Shown one piece after another: positions 12,891-24,649 of a stretch of 64,000 nucleotides of DNA. A model generated the notes under the pieces. The model saw nothing but the letters and a program-made list of their open reading frames with translations. It did no database searches and was not told the DNA's origin. The translations under genes and the position numbers were made by a program. This DNA comes from Chinchilla lanigera (Eukaryota; Chordata; Mammalia; Rodentia; Chinchillidae), in NCBI RefSeq assembly GCF_000276665.1, contig NW_004955473.1, positions 1,142,403-1,206,402 on the forward strand, given 5' to 3'. The stretch's first letter is position 1. Each line of letters begins with the position of its first letter.

Positions 12891-13599
12891 AAAAAGTCTA
12901 CTTTCAAGTATGTCTCTGCTATCCTTGGTAGATAATGTGTAGAGACAGAGTCCCGATCTGTGTTAATTTATCCCACCAATCCAGCCTTAGCTTTTTGGGT
13001 GGAGTAGTGGATAATCATAGTGAGCCTGTACCTTCTGACCAAGACTAGACTCTTTTGGCTTGCAGCTGTCAGTGCACCTTCCACAGGCCTGAGCTCAGCT
13101 GGGAGCCACTAGGTGGTGCCAGCAGCCACTCTGAGTTCTGTGCTCAATCAGTCCCTCTCCAAGATGGCTCCCAGCCAACCGCTTTCTTGTGGGAGACAAC
13201 TGAGCTCTCAGCACTAACCGTCAGCTAGTGCAGTCCTTCACATCTGCTGCTCCCCTCCACTGATGCATCTCTCCATGGAGGCCTCTGGCATCAACAGTAG
13301 TCACTGTGTGTCCACTGCTTTGATCTGTTCCTCTTTTTCAGTGAGTCCTATCTCAGGGATAAGGTGCCCCTGGCTGCCTTCTTTTTTTTGTAGAAGTTTC
13401 TCTCTTCACTCTCTTCATGGGCTTCAATTCACACTACACATCCTTCTTGGGCCCAGGGGACCCACTCCCCTCCTTCTTGTCTTCCTCATGTTGCTATATT
13501 CCAGTGTCTGGACAGCGACTCTCAGAAAGGCTGTTTCTCTCTTCCTTACTGCTTTGCCATCTTGGTGCTCCTGGAGTCTGTATTCTTAATCTATGTCTC

Positions 13600-14178
13600 A
13601 AGCAAGGCCCTAATGAGTCCCTAATGAGTGGCAGCAAGGTGGTCTAGAGTTCTGTCCAGGAAACCAATAAGGACTCAGTCAGGCATGATATAATGTCAAG
13701 ACAGGAGCAGAATTGCTCTTGAAGTATATTGCCTAATGGATATAAATCACATGCAGTTACCAAAGGTCCAGTTGGTGCAAGTGGGTAAAATGTCAGAGCA
13801 GAACCCAAAGCCCAGGAAGACTTGATGCTGAGCACCATGCTGTTTAGGAACCTCACCAGCTTCCAAGCTGGACTCCTTAAGTGAGTCATAAAGAGAGATC
13901 ATCTGTTAGTCACTCAAGAAAATAAAAGAAATAAAGTTGAGTTATTTTAACTATGAAGAGAAAACTAAAAAGAGTTATTTTCAGACTAAAATGAGCAAAT
14001 GTTTCTGAGTTTATAAATTGTGCTTCTTCAACTGTTAGTTTGGAATGATATGTCCTCTAAAAACCAGATTTGAGTGGTAAATAAAGTAATCAAAGCAACG
14101 GATGTTAGAAAAACCTCATCTCAGTAAACAATGATCTATAGGAATAGAGAATGTTTCAGACTTAGAGAAGGCTAGCTT
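13600..14178. other. Unassigned intron sequence
   Basis: Just right of the L1 5' end. A small tandem duplication 'ccctaatgagt' occurs at about 13609-13630. No gene seen. Confidence 0.5.
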
Positions 14179-14179
14179 T

Positions 14180-14297
14180 TTTGCAACAGTACTGGGTGTT
14201 GAACCCAGGGCCTTCTCACTGAGCTATGTCTTTGCCCTTTTTAACCTCCCTCCTTCCCTCCCTCCCTCCCTTCCTTTATCTCTGTCTCTGTCTCTGA

Positions 14298-14346
<49 letters not shown>

Positions 14347-14354
14347 TCTGTCTC

Positions 14355-14391
<37 letters not shown>

Positions 14392-14516
14392 TTACTTTTT
14401 GAGCAAGATCTCACTAAGTCACTTAAGTGCCCAGACTGGAACTGCACTTTCAGTACTCCTTCCTGAGCCTCTCAGAGTGCTGCGATTACAGGTATGCACC
14501 ATCATACCTGGTGAGG
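14180..14516 (-). mobile_element. B1-dID composite SINE split by a microsatellite
   Basis: On the minus strand a B1 (7SL-derived) monomer (14516-14397) is followed by a pyrimidine/purine microsatellite and then an ID-like tRNA-derived unit (14240-14180). B1 followed by ID is the order of B1-dID SINEs described in several rodent families. Here the linker has become a roughly 135-base simple repeat. Confidence 0.75.
14246..14392 (+). repeat. Long pyrimidine microsatellite (TCCC/TCTG/TC)n
   Basis: Pyrimidine-rich tract of TCCC/CTTC units, then TCTCTG units and uninterrupted TC runs, nearly all C/T on the + strand apart from the G of TCTG units. It sits between the two halves of the B1-dID SINE. 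Confidence 0.97.
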
Positions 14517-15650
14517 TTGTTTTAAGTTTTTGTTTTGCGTCTCAAATAAGGTATATCCAATTTGGAATTCCTGTACCTTAAAACAATTTGTTTTCTCCCT
14601 GTTCAGCTTTTTTTGGGGGGGGATATTACGATTATGAAAGTTGTAATTGTCAGTATGGTTCTTTTCACGCACATTTTTGGGTTTGACATGCATGGTAGAA
14701 AGTCATTTTTTTCAAACTGTGATACTGATAATTGTGTCAGCTTAGGGTTTCTTTTATACTTCAGCATAGAAATAAAATTTTGTGCATAAGTGTTAAAAAT
14801 AGTAGTTTTTCTACCTTTTAAAATTTAAAGGAGGAAATCTAAATTACCGAAATACTGAACTATGAAATATGCCTCTGGTTCCTGCCCATGAGGGCTCTTG
14901 CTTCATGGAATGTACCAAGTCCATGTACTATATTGATGATGATCGTTTACTTGGAGACTCTTAGGAGAGGACTGGTCTGCCATTTTTCATAGCAGTTCAG
15001 ATAAACAAATTAGGTCTTCCAACACATAATATGCTTTTCAAAAGCCTCAAGTAAATTTATATTACTGGAAACATAACCTTTGAAAAACAGACTTTTTTTA
15101 GTGTATAAGTATTGGATATATACACAAGATAGTAAAGTTATTATATTGTGTTTTTTTTTTCTTTTGAAGATTTGAAGGAAAAATTACATTTAACTGAATA
15201 GTTTTCATGACTATCTTATCGGACCTACGCCAGGTTGTTCAGTGTGGAAGCTGGAAATTTTCTCTTGTCTCACCCCACCTTGACCAGGAATTGCAATGTG
15301 AATTTGAAATTGGGACCATGTGTGACCCTTATCCATTTATTTAATATCTAATCCCACCAGAGCACAAGCAGACTCTCCACCTTTGTAGTTTTTCATGGCT
15401 TTATGTGAATTACCAGGAGGGGAGTACATGGTCCCTGACAGGAAAATAAAGGATAGGCCTTCCAAAGCACATTCTTTCTGTGGAATACAATGGCTTCTTA
15501 AATGTTTCTTTCAATTATATCAGTGGTTTTCTGGTTATAAGAGCCATGTGTCTTATCTACTAAATTTTTAAAAACATTCCATGATCTACCCGTCAGATTT
15601 TTTTTCCAGTTAACACATCTTAGTCTGAAGCCACCATTTATTGACTGCTG
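14517..15650. other. Unassigned intron sequence
   Basis: No gene or named repeat recognised. Confidence 0.5.
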
Positions 15651-15654
15651 AGGC

Positions 15655-15840
15655 AGAGTTTATTCAGTCACCCAAATGCTTTTCAGATTTCCACCCTGTG
15701 TGTCAAGCTCTGAGGTTTACTGACCCCGGAAAATGAGACACAGTCCTTATCGTCTGGGGGATCTCAGGCTCTTGGGGAAGGTAAATGGATAAAGAGATTA
15801 TTTTTCTACATGTTGTGATAGATGCAGATAAAAGTATGCA
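15655..15840 (-). repeat. L2-like ancient repeat
   Basis: Resembles the antisense L2 3' end in layout: a 'tgtcaagctctgaggtttac' size-statement region, 'agtccttatcgtctggggga' and a following 'gtgatagatgcagataaaag' block. Highly diverged, so only tentative. Confidence 0.5.
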
Positions 15841-15859
15841 GAACTGTGTTATTGGAACC

Positions 15860-18240
15860 AATACAGAAACACTGTCTCTGCCTTTTCTAATCTGTTTTTC
15901 TACTTGCTACTCACTAAATAGATTTTTAAAAATTCTTCCTTAAACTAGAGAGAAGCCATTAGCAATTTCAACCATTTAGTAGCCAGCCTATTATAGGGAA
16001 GAGCATTTATAGTCGAGACTCTGTTGAGAACGGATAATTACGATTGGATAAACTTAGGCTCTGGGATGCCTGGGGCCATTGTGGAGGCAGGTTTACAACC
16101 CTAACACAAGATAGTTACTTTAGGTGTTTCAGTGAGTGGGAACTGGAGGAGACAGCTAGGGAAGCCCTCGGAGGAAGGAGAAGAGAAAATAAAAAGGCAC
16201 ATAGGCTAAAAAGATGACTGACCCTAATGTAGACTGTGTGTATTTTCAGTGTGCTATATTTAGCTGTTGACTCCCTGAGTTTCTTCTTAGCAACTTGCAC
16301 ACAAGTGAGGCCCCCTTTGTGCTTAGGGACATTCTCAAGCACTTACGTTTTTTCCCTGGAATTCACAGGCCCTGCTCTGTTCTGTGTTTTATTGCTTTCA
16401 GCTTATTTCCTGTTCTCATGATTAAAAACTAAAGCCTTTGTAGAAATGATAAGTTAAAAATGGAACAGACACTGAGCATTGCTGATTTGTCCACCCTCTG
16501 TCCAGGTGAAGTGAATCCAGGGCATCAAGGAAAAGAACACTGAATAGGATCTGCTTCCTGCACATGTCTTGTTCAAAGGAAAAAGAAGTGCCTTAGAGGC
16601 CTTGCTTTTTCCAATTCTCGGTGGAATTATTTTGCTAAGTTTAGAGCTGTTTATTTTTTCTTAGATTCTGCTGTGCAGATGAAGGAGAAGCCTCCTGCTA
16701 TATTAGCTTGTTTTAAGTGATGCTAAAAGGGATACATTCACCGGTACTATCAGAGGGCCAACTGAAAATGATCACGTCCGACAGCACAAGATAGACCAGC
16801 TCTTTCTTTTCACCCTTGAGGCTTTAAACACTCTCAACTTTATTAACAGGAACTCGCAGGGACAAGCCTGCTAAGCTTATCTTGTTCCATATGAGCACTT
16901 TAATTCATCAAAAGCTTACACAGTGAGGCTATGCAGGTTTATAGAAGGAAAACCATTCCATAGACTCTCAGAGGTCCAAGGCAGTGTCGGTGCCTACTAG
17001 AGTTTGTTGGTTGTATGCACAAATATATAGGCTGTGTGTACAGTTTGTAAGTCATACAGTTGTGGCCTGAGGGGTTGTGTGCAAGATTAGAGTCATAAAA
17101 GGATGCTACCCTGGGTGCGGAATCAAGAAATTTCTGAGTTTGGTGACTTAGGAAAAAATATGAGGAAAATCTGCTTAGTTCTAAGGGCATACTTACTAAG
17201 AACATCAAACCTTTTTATTTCACAAGATGGCAGTGTTAAATGTATGCATCAGAGTAGTAAAAAATTTGAAATTAATATAATGTGCCATTAGAAGAAGTTC
17301 AGATATTAAACGGTTTTGGATGTTCACTAAGCCTCTAAATTTCTTAATAGAAATTATGTGTATATGGCCATAATACTATAATAGGTTTTCCTAGATATAT
17401 TTTTATGTATACCTTTAATACTGTAGCGAGGTGTTCCACTTTGGGATTTAATTATACTTTTAAAAAAACAAACTCCCAACTTAGAATGTGTACAGTGTTT
17501 TAATTAAAATGCATTTTCACCAAGTCACAATGATAAATTTCTTGGAGAGCCAGATAATCAGCTTGTAACATCAGCTTACTTTTATGTCAGGAGTTGGGTG
17601 TGTACGTATGTGTGTGTGTGTTTTCAGAATAATCATAAGCCAAAAGATTATCATTATCATTTTATTACATTACTCTCGTTAAAGAGAATACATCAAAATG
17701 AAGATTGCATTTGGCAGCCCTTTGCATAACGGCCTTTTGTTAGAAGGAAACGGATCTCCCGCCCCTACTGTGTATAGCACAACTCAGGACAGTTCTGGCA
17801 GCTGGCCATGGAGTCCGTCCTGGCTTTGGCAAGAACAGATGGTTTTGGGGTCTGTTGTTCACATTTGATTTCCATGTTACAAATTTTGAGTGAAGTCTTT
17901 ACTGAACCCTTTGTGCTACAGTCTGCAGCTTCTCACATCAGGGGGCAGTTAGGCTCCAGTCTTGACACGCCAATTTGACTTGAGAGTACTGCCATTTAGC
18001 CAGAACTTGGATTTCCCCTACCTCTGGCCCTCTACTGGATGGAAGCAGTAAGTGTGGATATACTGCCCTCCGGTGTTCAGTTCGGAGAGGTGCGGAAGAC
18101 TGGAGTTCTGAACTCTGGGAACTGGGGGGAAACAGATGCTTGAGCTCATTCCTTGGTACTTGGAAACAAGTATGAAGGCACCTGTTTAAGTGTCATATCC
18201 TTAGCAGAAAAGCCCCCAAGACATGAATGTCATCTATTTC
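15860..18240. other. Unassigned intron sequence
   Basis: No gene recognised. A short TG-rich run occurs near 17597-17621. Open frames are under 90 codons and show no family features. Confidence 0.5.
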
Positions 18241-18249
18241 ACCATCTTC

Positions 18250-18600
18250 CTTGTTTCATCCTATACACATTTATTGAGCATCTACTATGTTCATAATTTT
18301 TAACTTGGGATATGTATGTATCAGCACCTCCTCTGTAGTAGACGTTGTACCCTGAAGTGAGGGGTAGGTCTGTGAAAAAGGACAAAAGTATCACTGGAGT
18401 TCATATTCTATTTGTGCGTGGAGATAGACAGCAAAGAGATACCAAACAAGAAAATAAATTAAGGCAGTTTTAAGTTTATGATAAGGCTATGAAGAAAAGG
18501 TAAACCAAAGTGGAATCAAAGAGAAATGTGCTTGGTGGTGATATTTTAGATGGAGTGGTGAGGAAAATAGTGTTTTAGGATAAGTATTTTAAAAAGAGCT
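18250..18600 (-). repeat. L2-like ancient repeat
   Basis: Begins with 'tttattgagcatctactatgt', the hallmark of antisense L2 3' ends, and continues with 'agttcatattctatttgtgc' and 'ggctatgaagaaaaggtaaa' blocks in the expected order. Confidence 0.65.
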
Positions 18601-18634
18601 GAATGAACTAAGGGAATGAGTCATTTGGAACATG

Positions 18635-18760
18635 TTTAGGGAACTGAGGCTGGGGCAGGAAAGAGATTTGCCTAAAGACACGCAGCTCTTTGTGATAGAA
18701 GTTACGCTAGAATGCATGTTCCCTGACTCCAGCGCCGGTACTCATCACTCTACGGTGCAC
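18635..18760 (-). repeat. MIR relic
   Basis: Antisense MIR layout: 'gggaactgaggctggggcag', 'gatttgcctaaagacacgca', then 'ccctgactccagcgcc'. Confidence 0.6.
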
Positions 18761-18779
18761 CCAGGCAAAATAACCGACA

Positions 18780-19580
18780 GAATCATTACCAAGCTGCTTC
18801 CATATGTCAGGTAGACAGTGAGACCAGGAGTCAGGAGAAGATACACAAACATGCATTGCGGTGAATTCTCTCTCATTACCAGGTTTAATGTCAAAACGTG
18901 TGTGTCTGACTAGTGTGATGTGCATGGAGAAGTCACGGGTTGACTGCATGAATGATAATGTGTTGCTCAAATATGACGTCCTTAACATGTGACCTCTGGA
19001 ATAGCTGGTTAAGTCCTAGGTGGCTTATTGCTTTAAAGGATGAATTTTCAGGAAGACTGCAGTGCCAGCTCACTCGCTGTCACCCCACCCTCCCAGGTTT
19101 TGTGGAATCACTGCTCCTTGTACTCTCCTAGGCTTTGTGTTGAGGTTGGGGAGGGGCTATCTTGGCTTGCTTTGAAAGGAACTAAGACAGAACTCTGTGG
19201 ACAGAAGGTCTCTATTATTCACCAAGTGATAGTGATGATTCTCAAAGGTCATTCATTTCAAAGACAGGGTCAAATCACTAATGAACTGGAACCTACATCC
19301 ACATGCTAGTCCAGTCTCTGAGGACAGACTGATGACAGGCTGCCTTTTTGAGACCCCACATCACCCACACTTTCTACCATGCCCTTGCCTGCCTAGCTTT
19401 TACCTCTCAACTCCCATTCCTTTCCTGGCACTGTACTGTGCCTAGCATATTTCTTCAGAATAAATCGTCTTTTATTCTCATTTCTTTTTGCATAATGCTT
19501 CAAGGATTAGATGGGAGGATTTCTGTGGTTGACTTTTAAGGCCTGATAGTTTTCTCTATAAAGTGTATTGCCATATGCTG
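18780..19580. other. Unassigned intron sequence
   Basis: Nothing recognised as a gene or family. Confidence 0.5.
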
Positions 19581-19589
19581 TCTTAGTTA

Positions 19590-19912
19590 CTCTCTAAGTA
19601 ACTATGCTGTCTTAGTTACATCACTAAGACACAATACCTGACACCCACAGCTCTAAGGGGGAGAGGTTTATTTGGCTTACTTTTCAGTTTATGGTCAACC
19701 AGCTCCCAGGAAGAAACAACATGACAGAGGGGCAGAATGGAGGAAAGCTGATCACATCATGCTGGCTAGGAAACAGAGAAAGAAAGGAGGAGCTAGGGAG
19801 AGAGATAGAGCCTTCTGGTCAACCCCCAGTGACCTGCCTCTTTGGAACAGACCCCGCTCCCTAACAACACATTTGGCTATAAGGGGCTCAAGATTCAACC
19901 ACTTCTAGCCAC
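19590..19912 (-). repeat. Possible MaLR-type LTR fragment
   Basis: The run 'gaggtttatttggcttactt', 'atggtcaaccagctccc', 'gctgatcacatcatgctggc', an aggagagagat purine region and 'cccccagtgacctgcctctt' resembles antisense LTRs of the mammalian MaLR group. The family is named from general likeness only. A small tandem duplication 'tgctgtcttagttac' lies at its left edge (19577-19619). Confidence 0.4.
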
Positions 19913-19917
19913 ACCCT

Positions 19918-19998
19918 ACGGTACCAGGAATCAAACTCACGACCTCGCGCTTGCCAGGCAGGCGCTGTGTTGCTGAGCTAAATCCCCAACTCCTCGAC
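19918..19998 (-). mobile_element. ID SINE
   Basis: Reverse-complement ID body: 'ggtaccaggaatcaaactca' 3' end, 'cttgccaggcaggcgctgt' and 'tgagctaaatccccaa' 5' end. No clear target-site duplication. Confidence 0.85.
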
Positions 19999-20022
19999 CA
20001 CCTTTAAAAAGCCCTGCCTGCA

Positions 20023-20173
20023 GCCTGGTGTGGTGACACACATCTGTAATTCCAGCAATCAGGAGACTGAGGCAGGAGTTGCTCTGTGAGTTTGAGACCA
20101 GCCTGTGCTACAAAGTAAGTTCAAGGCCAGGCCAAATTGCATAGTGAAACCGTGTCGTTTTTTTTTTTTTTTT
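20023..20173 (+). mobile_element. B1 SINE with an unusual T-run end
   Basis: Sense B1 body: 'cctggtgtggtgacacacat', 'ggagactgaggcaggag', 'gagaccagcctgtgctacaa'. It ends in 'gtgaaaccgtgtcg' followed by 16 T (20158-20173) where an A tail is expected. Confidence 0.88.
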
Positions 20174-20174
20174 A

Positions 20175-23100
20175 AAGTCCTGCTTATGAGAGTATGAGAC
20201 TGTTGGGGGAACTCCAAAATAGCCCATAACATATGCAGGTGTGATGTCACATCTGCAAGCTTAGCTATGGACACATGAGCAGGCTGCACAGGTATGTAAT
20301 ATGTAAGTGGGTTAGCCTTTATTTCTAGATTTTGTACTGCCAGAAGGAAATTTTTCTAATCAGTACTCACTATTTCCAGCAGAAAATATGTTCCTTTGAA
20401 AAATAAGTATATTTTATCACCCACCAGAACATACCCTTTTCTGTAGCCCCACTCTGAGAATACATAAGTGACGATCAAAAAACGAGAGTTCAAGATGAAA
20501 TACGATGAATATAATCCTGAGGTCAGCTTTTAGTACGGCCTGTGTGAGTGTAATCAATCTCCTGAGGAAACCTTCACCTCCTCTACCCAGGGAAGAAATG
20601 TTCCATGTGGTGGTGGTGGGGGGGGGAGAAATTCTTTATCTTTGGGGCTTACTGATTGCCAGGACGACTTTGCTACTTGTACTTCTTTCTCAGAGCTTCG
20701 AATTCATTTTCATCCTCTTTATCCTGCTTCCTGTCCCTCTTTCTCTGTTGTAAATCAGCCAGTGTATCTTACTTTTGGCTGATTTCCACTTCTTCCATGT
20801 CATTCAGACAATTGACTCCTCATTTATCAGTTAACAGCTAATCGTGCGCTGATTACCGCGGCCCTTTCCCAGCCCTGGCTGCAGGGGAACCTGTCCTCAA
20901 TGACTTTATTTCATTGCATTTCTCATATCAGCACAGTTTTGGAAATAAGTGATAGCTTCAGGGAGCTTAAAGAAGTAGTGAACAGGAGTTCCCCGGGTTT
21001 TTAGCTGACTGAGAATTTTGCCTTTTTGGAAATTCTTCCATTAGGTACTCTCTGCTTTCACTTACCACTTTATATGGTAAAGTTGAAGGACAGCAAGGTG
21101 ATCTACTTATGCTGATTTAAAGTTGATAATGACTTATATTTACACAGTACTTTCAAAACATTTTTTCATTTATTTCACTTATTCCTGTGACAACCCTGGG
21201 AGGGATATGGGGTCATCCCTGTGTGATGGCAAGCCAGCAAGAGTCAGTTGAAAATACTGCAGACTGAGATTTGGAAAACCTGGTCTTTGTTAGCAGTCCA
21301 CAGAAGTGAAATATGTCCCCAGGGACCCCGGAAGCAGTTTGTTCTCTGATAATTAAGCTTCCACAAGAAGCAGAGAGGTGTCCCTGGAAGCTACCGATGT
21401 AGTTCAAGTGACGTGTCAGTGAGAATGGGGCCTAGAAAGTAACTAAGACCATTGTGCAGGGTGTGTCCAGCTCCAAGGACAAGGGTTTCTGGGCCATTTT
21501 TCATTGCAGATTTAGTTCCATTGTGATGTAGGTCATTAAGTTAGAAAGTCTTGATGATACGGACCATTTGCATGGCTTAAGTAACTCACCCTGCATTGAT
21601 TCTAGGCTCACCAATCAAATTTCTGATTATATTTCATTTCTCTCAGAAGAAGAGAAGATGAACCAGAAGATGAGAAAAAAGAAGAAAGGAAGAAAATAGG
21701 GTTGGCCACAAAAGTAGTTTGCTAAGCATCATATCTCTAGTCTATTCTAGCCAAAAGTAACACAGGGTATTCACTTCATTCTTTTCTACCCGTGGAGGTA
21801 CACAGGAGTGAGAAGTGTGGTGGTGTATGGTGAGGTTAGCAAAACAAAAGAGGAGAAAGCTCCCGAGTAAATCAGAGGCACAGCTCTCATATCTGAGGTG
21901 AGGCTGAGCTCTCCCTGAGAGGAGAGGATTGGCCTCAGAGTTTAGAGAGTTCATAATAGTTACAGGGCACCTACCCCCACCTGAATCCCTTGATGCCGTC
22001 TGTACAGATCAAAATAGCCCCTTAAACTCGATTTGCATCTTTCTCATCTTCTAGGCCTCTTGTAGATCCTAGATGCAGAGTTTTCCCCTTAAATTTCTGT
22101 TATGCCCTCCATCTGGTTGCTAGATCTCTTTACCTAGCAAGCTGGATGAAGTGGGTTTGCTCTGAAGCTAATATTTCTGCATCATATGTATGAAACTTAC
22201 AATGCATTTTGAGTGTAGAGACATACTCATTTTTCACCTCTAGGAATTAATACAGCACCTGGCAATAATGTTACAGAAAGTCTAAATTATGGACTTATTG
22301 ATTAAGGTTTCTTTGACAGTGGTTGGCCCATAGACTTTATTCCAAGTACTCGTGAATAAAACAGAGGGGCCAAGGGCATTTAAATTGAATCATAAGGTGC
22401 TTGGAAAAGCAGATCAGCTAGTTCCACTTCCATATTTCACAGGCATGGCCACAGAACCACAGTACTGGAGGCACTTCTTGTGGTCATAGGATCATGGCAG
22501 ATGTGAGACCAGAAGCCAGATCAGCTGATGTACAGCAGCACAGAATGGAGTGGAATGGCCTAGAAGGACTGGGAGCAAATAACCGACCTCATCTCTACTT
22601 GCTAGCAGCCTAGGGCCTTTTAAGCATCTGCCACTCTCTGCTTAGTCCACTCTTGAAAACATTTATGTGGGAGAAAACTGGGAAGTTGAATTTCCAGATG
22701 TTCTTCACCACTCGCCCAATGTTCCCTCTATGCAGAACCGAAGCCTGCTTGCCAGCGGAAGTAAAGACCATCCGCAGCTGGTGAGGAACAAAATTCTAAG
22801 TGTTAATCACAGCTTGATACAATCATGGACTTTGTCAAGGGACCCCTGGAACCTAACTAGAATTCAACTGTGTTTCATTTAGATAGCTGTTGCCTAAGAG
22901 TGAGAGAGAGAAAAAATGACATTCCAATACTGGGTTAGTGACAAACAATAATGTCAGTTTCCTCATTCCTTGGCATTTGTAAATGTTAGGAGCTCCAATT
23001 TATTCTTCTTGGGTATAATTTCGTAAGGCTGGTATGTAGTATCATGGATGAGAGATCTGAAAAGTCCCCATTTTCAAAGACTATGCCGGTGGAATTCTGC

Positions 23101-23880
23101 TGGGAGCCCACTGCTCTGTGAGTATGTCAAGTTATTGTTCAGTAAGCCTGAGAAAGGAGGCAAACACTCACCACAAGTAGAGACCCGTGGTAATTCCACT
23201 GTATTTGTCCACCTTCTAGATTGACTATGTGGACTGTTTTAAAACATTTGACTTTGAACTTTTTATTAGCAAAGATAGATGTTTGCTTGTGTTTAAAAAT
23301 CCTATAAGGCTTTTTCCATGTACTTTCTAAATTATGTATTATTTACTTTTACAGGATTATGTTTAAAGTAGCCTTTTGATGAGCGATACTTGTCTTTTCT
23401 AGATTTTCTGTCCCTGGTGACTTGTGGTAACTTTTTATATATCAAAGCGCTTATTGATCTATAGATTTCATATTATACTGTGCATGAATAGCTATTGCTG
23501 TGTTACTGGAGAAACTGACTGCTGTAGAGTCAGGGTGAAACATATTGATTTTCATAGACTATAGTATTCTTTGCAGAAAGAACATGTTGGATTTTAATTT
23601 CCTGGGAATGTCAACTTGCCTTGCCTGTCAAGAAATTAATTTGGGGCTAGTGTTTACTGATGTGATATTAGTTTCATGTATTTGCTCAGACACCATGTCA
23701 TCTTATTACATTAGTATCTTTCAGAGGTATTGCCAATCCTTCTATTCAGAATTCCATCTTTCCTCACAATAGGGTGCACTTAAACTCCAGTAAGTAAGCC
23801 TTCAATAAGTGTAAAAACTAGTTGCTGGCACACAGTGGGTATTTAATTTTAGACATTACTTACTCAGAACTTACTAACAC
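20175..23880. other. Unassigned intron sequence
   Basis: No gene seen. Contains a G-rich run (20607-20628: GGTGGTGGTGG then nine G) and short chance open frames. Possible unrecognised ancient repeats. Confidence 0.5.
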
Positions 23881-23892
23881 ATGGCATAGTAT

Positions 23893-23960
23893 TATCTATC
23901 TATCTATCTGTCATCTACCAATCAATCTGTCTGTCATCTATCTGTCATCTCTCTCCTTTT
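23893..23960 (+). repeat. (TATC)n-like microsatellite
   Basis: TATC/TGTC/CATC tetranucleotide units with interruptions. Confidence 0.9.
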
Positions 23961-23994
23961 ACCTCATGTAGTCATCGAAATAAATCCTGTGGAG

Positions 23995-24130
23995 CAGGCC
24001 TTATTATTTTCCTTCTACAGGACAGAAAATGAGGCTCTGAGAGATCATGGAACTTTTCTAAAATCACACCCATGAACCTGTAAAAAGTTGTTGACCCACA
24101 GCTTGTAACCTAGTATACCTGGCTCTAGAG
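23995..24130 (-). repeat. MIR relic
   Basis: Antisense MIR features in order: 'ccttattattttccttctac', 'aaaatgaggctctgagagat', 'aaatcacacccatgaacctg', 'acctggctctagagtgt'. Confidence 0.75.
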
Positions 24131-24149
24131 TGTATTCAGCTATACTGTT

Positions 24150-24640
24150 TTGCACAAAATGGCTGGATCTTACTTTGAGATACTCCCAGTCTCAGAAAAA
24201 CAGCAAAGCAAGACCCCAACCAAAGAAGGAAGAGCAGCCATCTACAGCCCCCTCAGGGAAGTTTCTTCCAAGAAAGTTCCTGTACTTTTAGAAATCAGAA
24301 TTTTTAATCAGAACACCTCAGTGTTTCCTACTGACTTGTTGCCTGCAGGGAAAATTCCAGTGGATACTTAAAAACAAAATGAAAAATAAAACACTTATGC
24401 ACAAAAGAAATAATTGTCCAGAACTGACAAATCCATAGAGAATGAAAGTGGAGTGGATGTTGCCCGTGGCTGCGAGGTGGAGGGAGGAAATGGGGAGTGT
24501 CTGCTGATGTATACACACAGGCTTCTTTGTGGCACTGATGACAGTGTTCTTTAGTCAGATAGTGGGGATAGATTCGCATCTTTGTGAACATGTGAAAAAA
24601 CAGTGAACTGTTTATTTGTACTCTTTACTGTTTATTTATA
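24150..24640. other. Unassigned intron sequence
   Basis: No gene recognised. A short tandem duplication 'ctgtttatttgtactcttta' occurs at 24608-24646 in two imperfect copies. Confidence 0.5.
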
Positions 24641-24649
24641 TTCTTCATG

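Larger units (their letters stand above)
6508..13580 (-). mobile_element. Nearly full-length, degenerate LINE-1, antisense to GPC3
   Basis: Read on the minus strand this has all L1 parts in order: a 5' end near 13580 with the AAGATGGC (YY1-type) motif at 13563-13556, a 5' UTR of about 1.7 kb, ORF1 remnants (about 11850-11100), ORF2 from about 10800 (endonuclease, reverse transcriptase, C-terminal domain) to about 6900, a 3' UTR with a purine tract, and a terminal A-rich tail seen as the T-run at 6511-6517. About 7 kb long. Many frameshifts and stops make it inactive. An ID SINE interrupts ORF1 at 11525. No clear target-site duplication was found at the outer ends. Confidence 0.88.
11851..13580 (-). 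promoter_or_regulatory. L1 5' UTR (former internal promoter)
   Basis: Position between ORF1 remnant and the 5' end of the element. Contains AAGATGGC-type sites at 13563-13556 (minus) and 13160-13167 (plus), a relatively GC-rich block 13050-13600, and on the + strand a CTCF-like CCACTAGGTGGTGCC at 13106-13120. It also contains (GAA)n and (GA)n simple repeats. Promoter role is family knowledge; activity of this old copy is not shown. Confidence 0.6.

Noticed and set aside
12620..12907. Leu/Ser-rich membrane-like frame on the minus strand
   Set aside because: Produced by the GA repeat and L1 5' UTR; no gene context.
14241..14447. Arg/Glu-rich frame
   Set aside because: Translation of a microsatellite.
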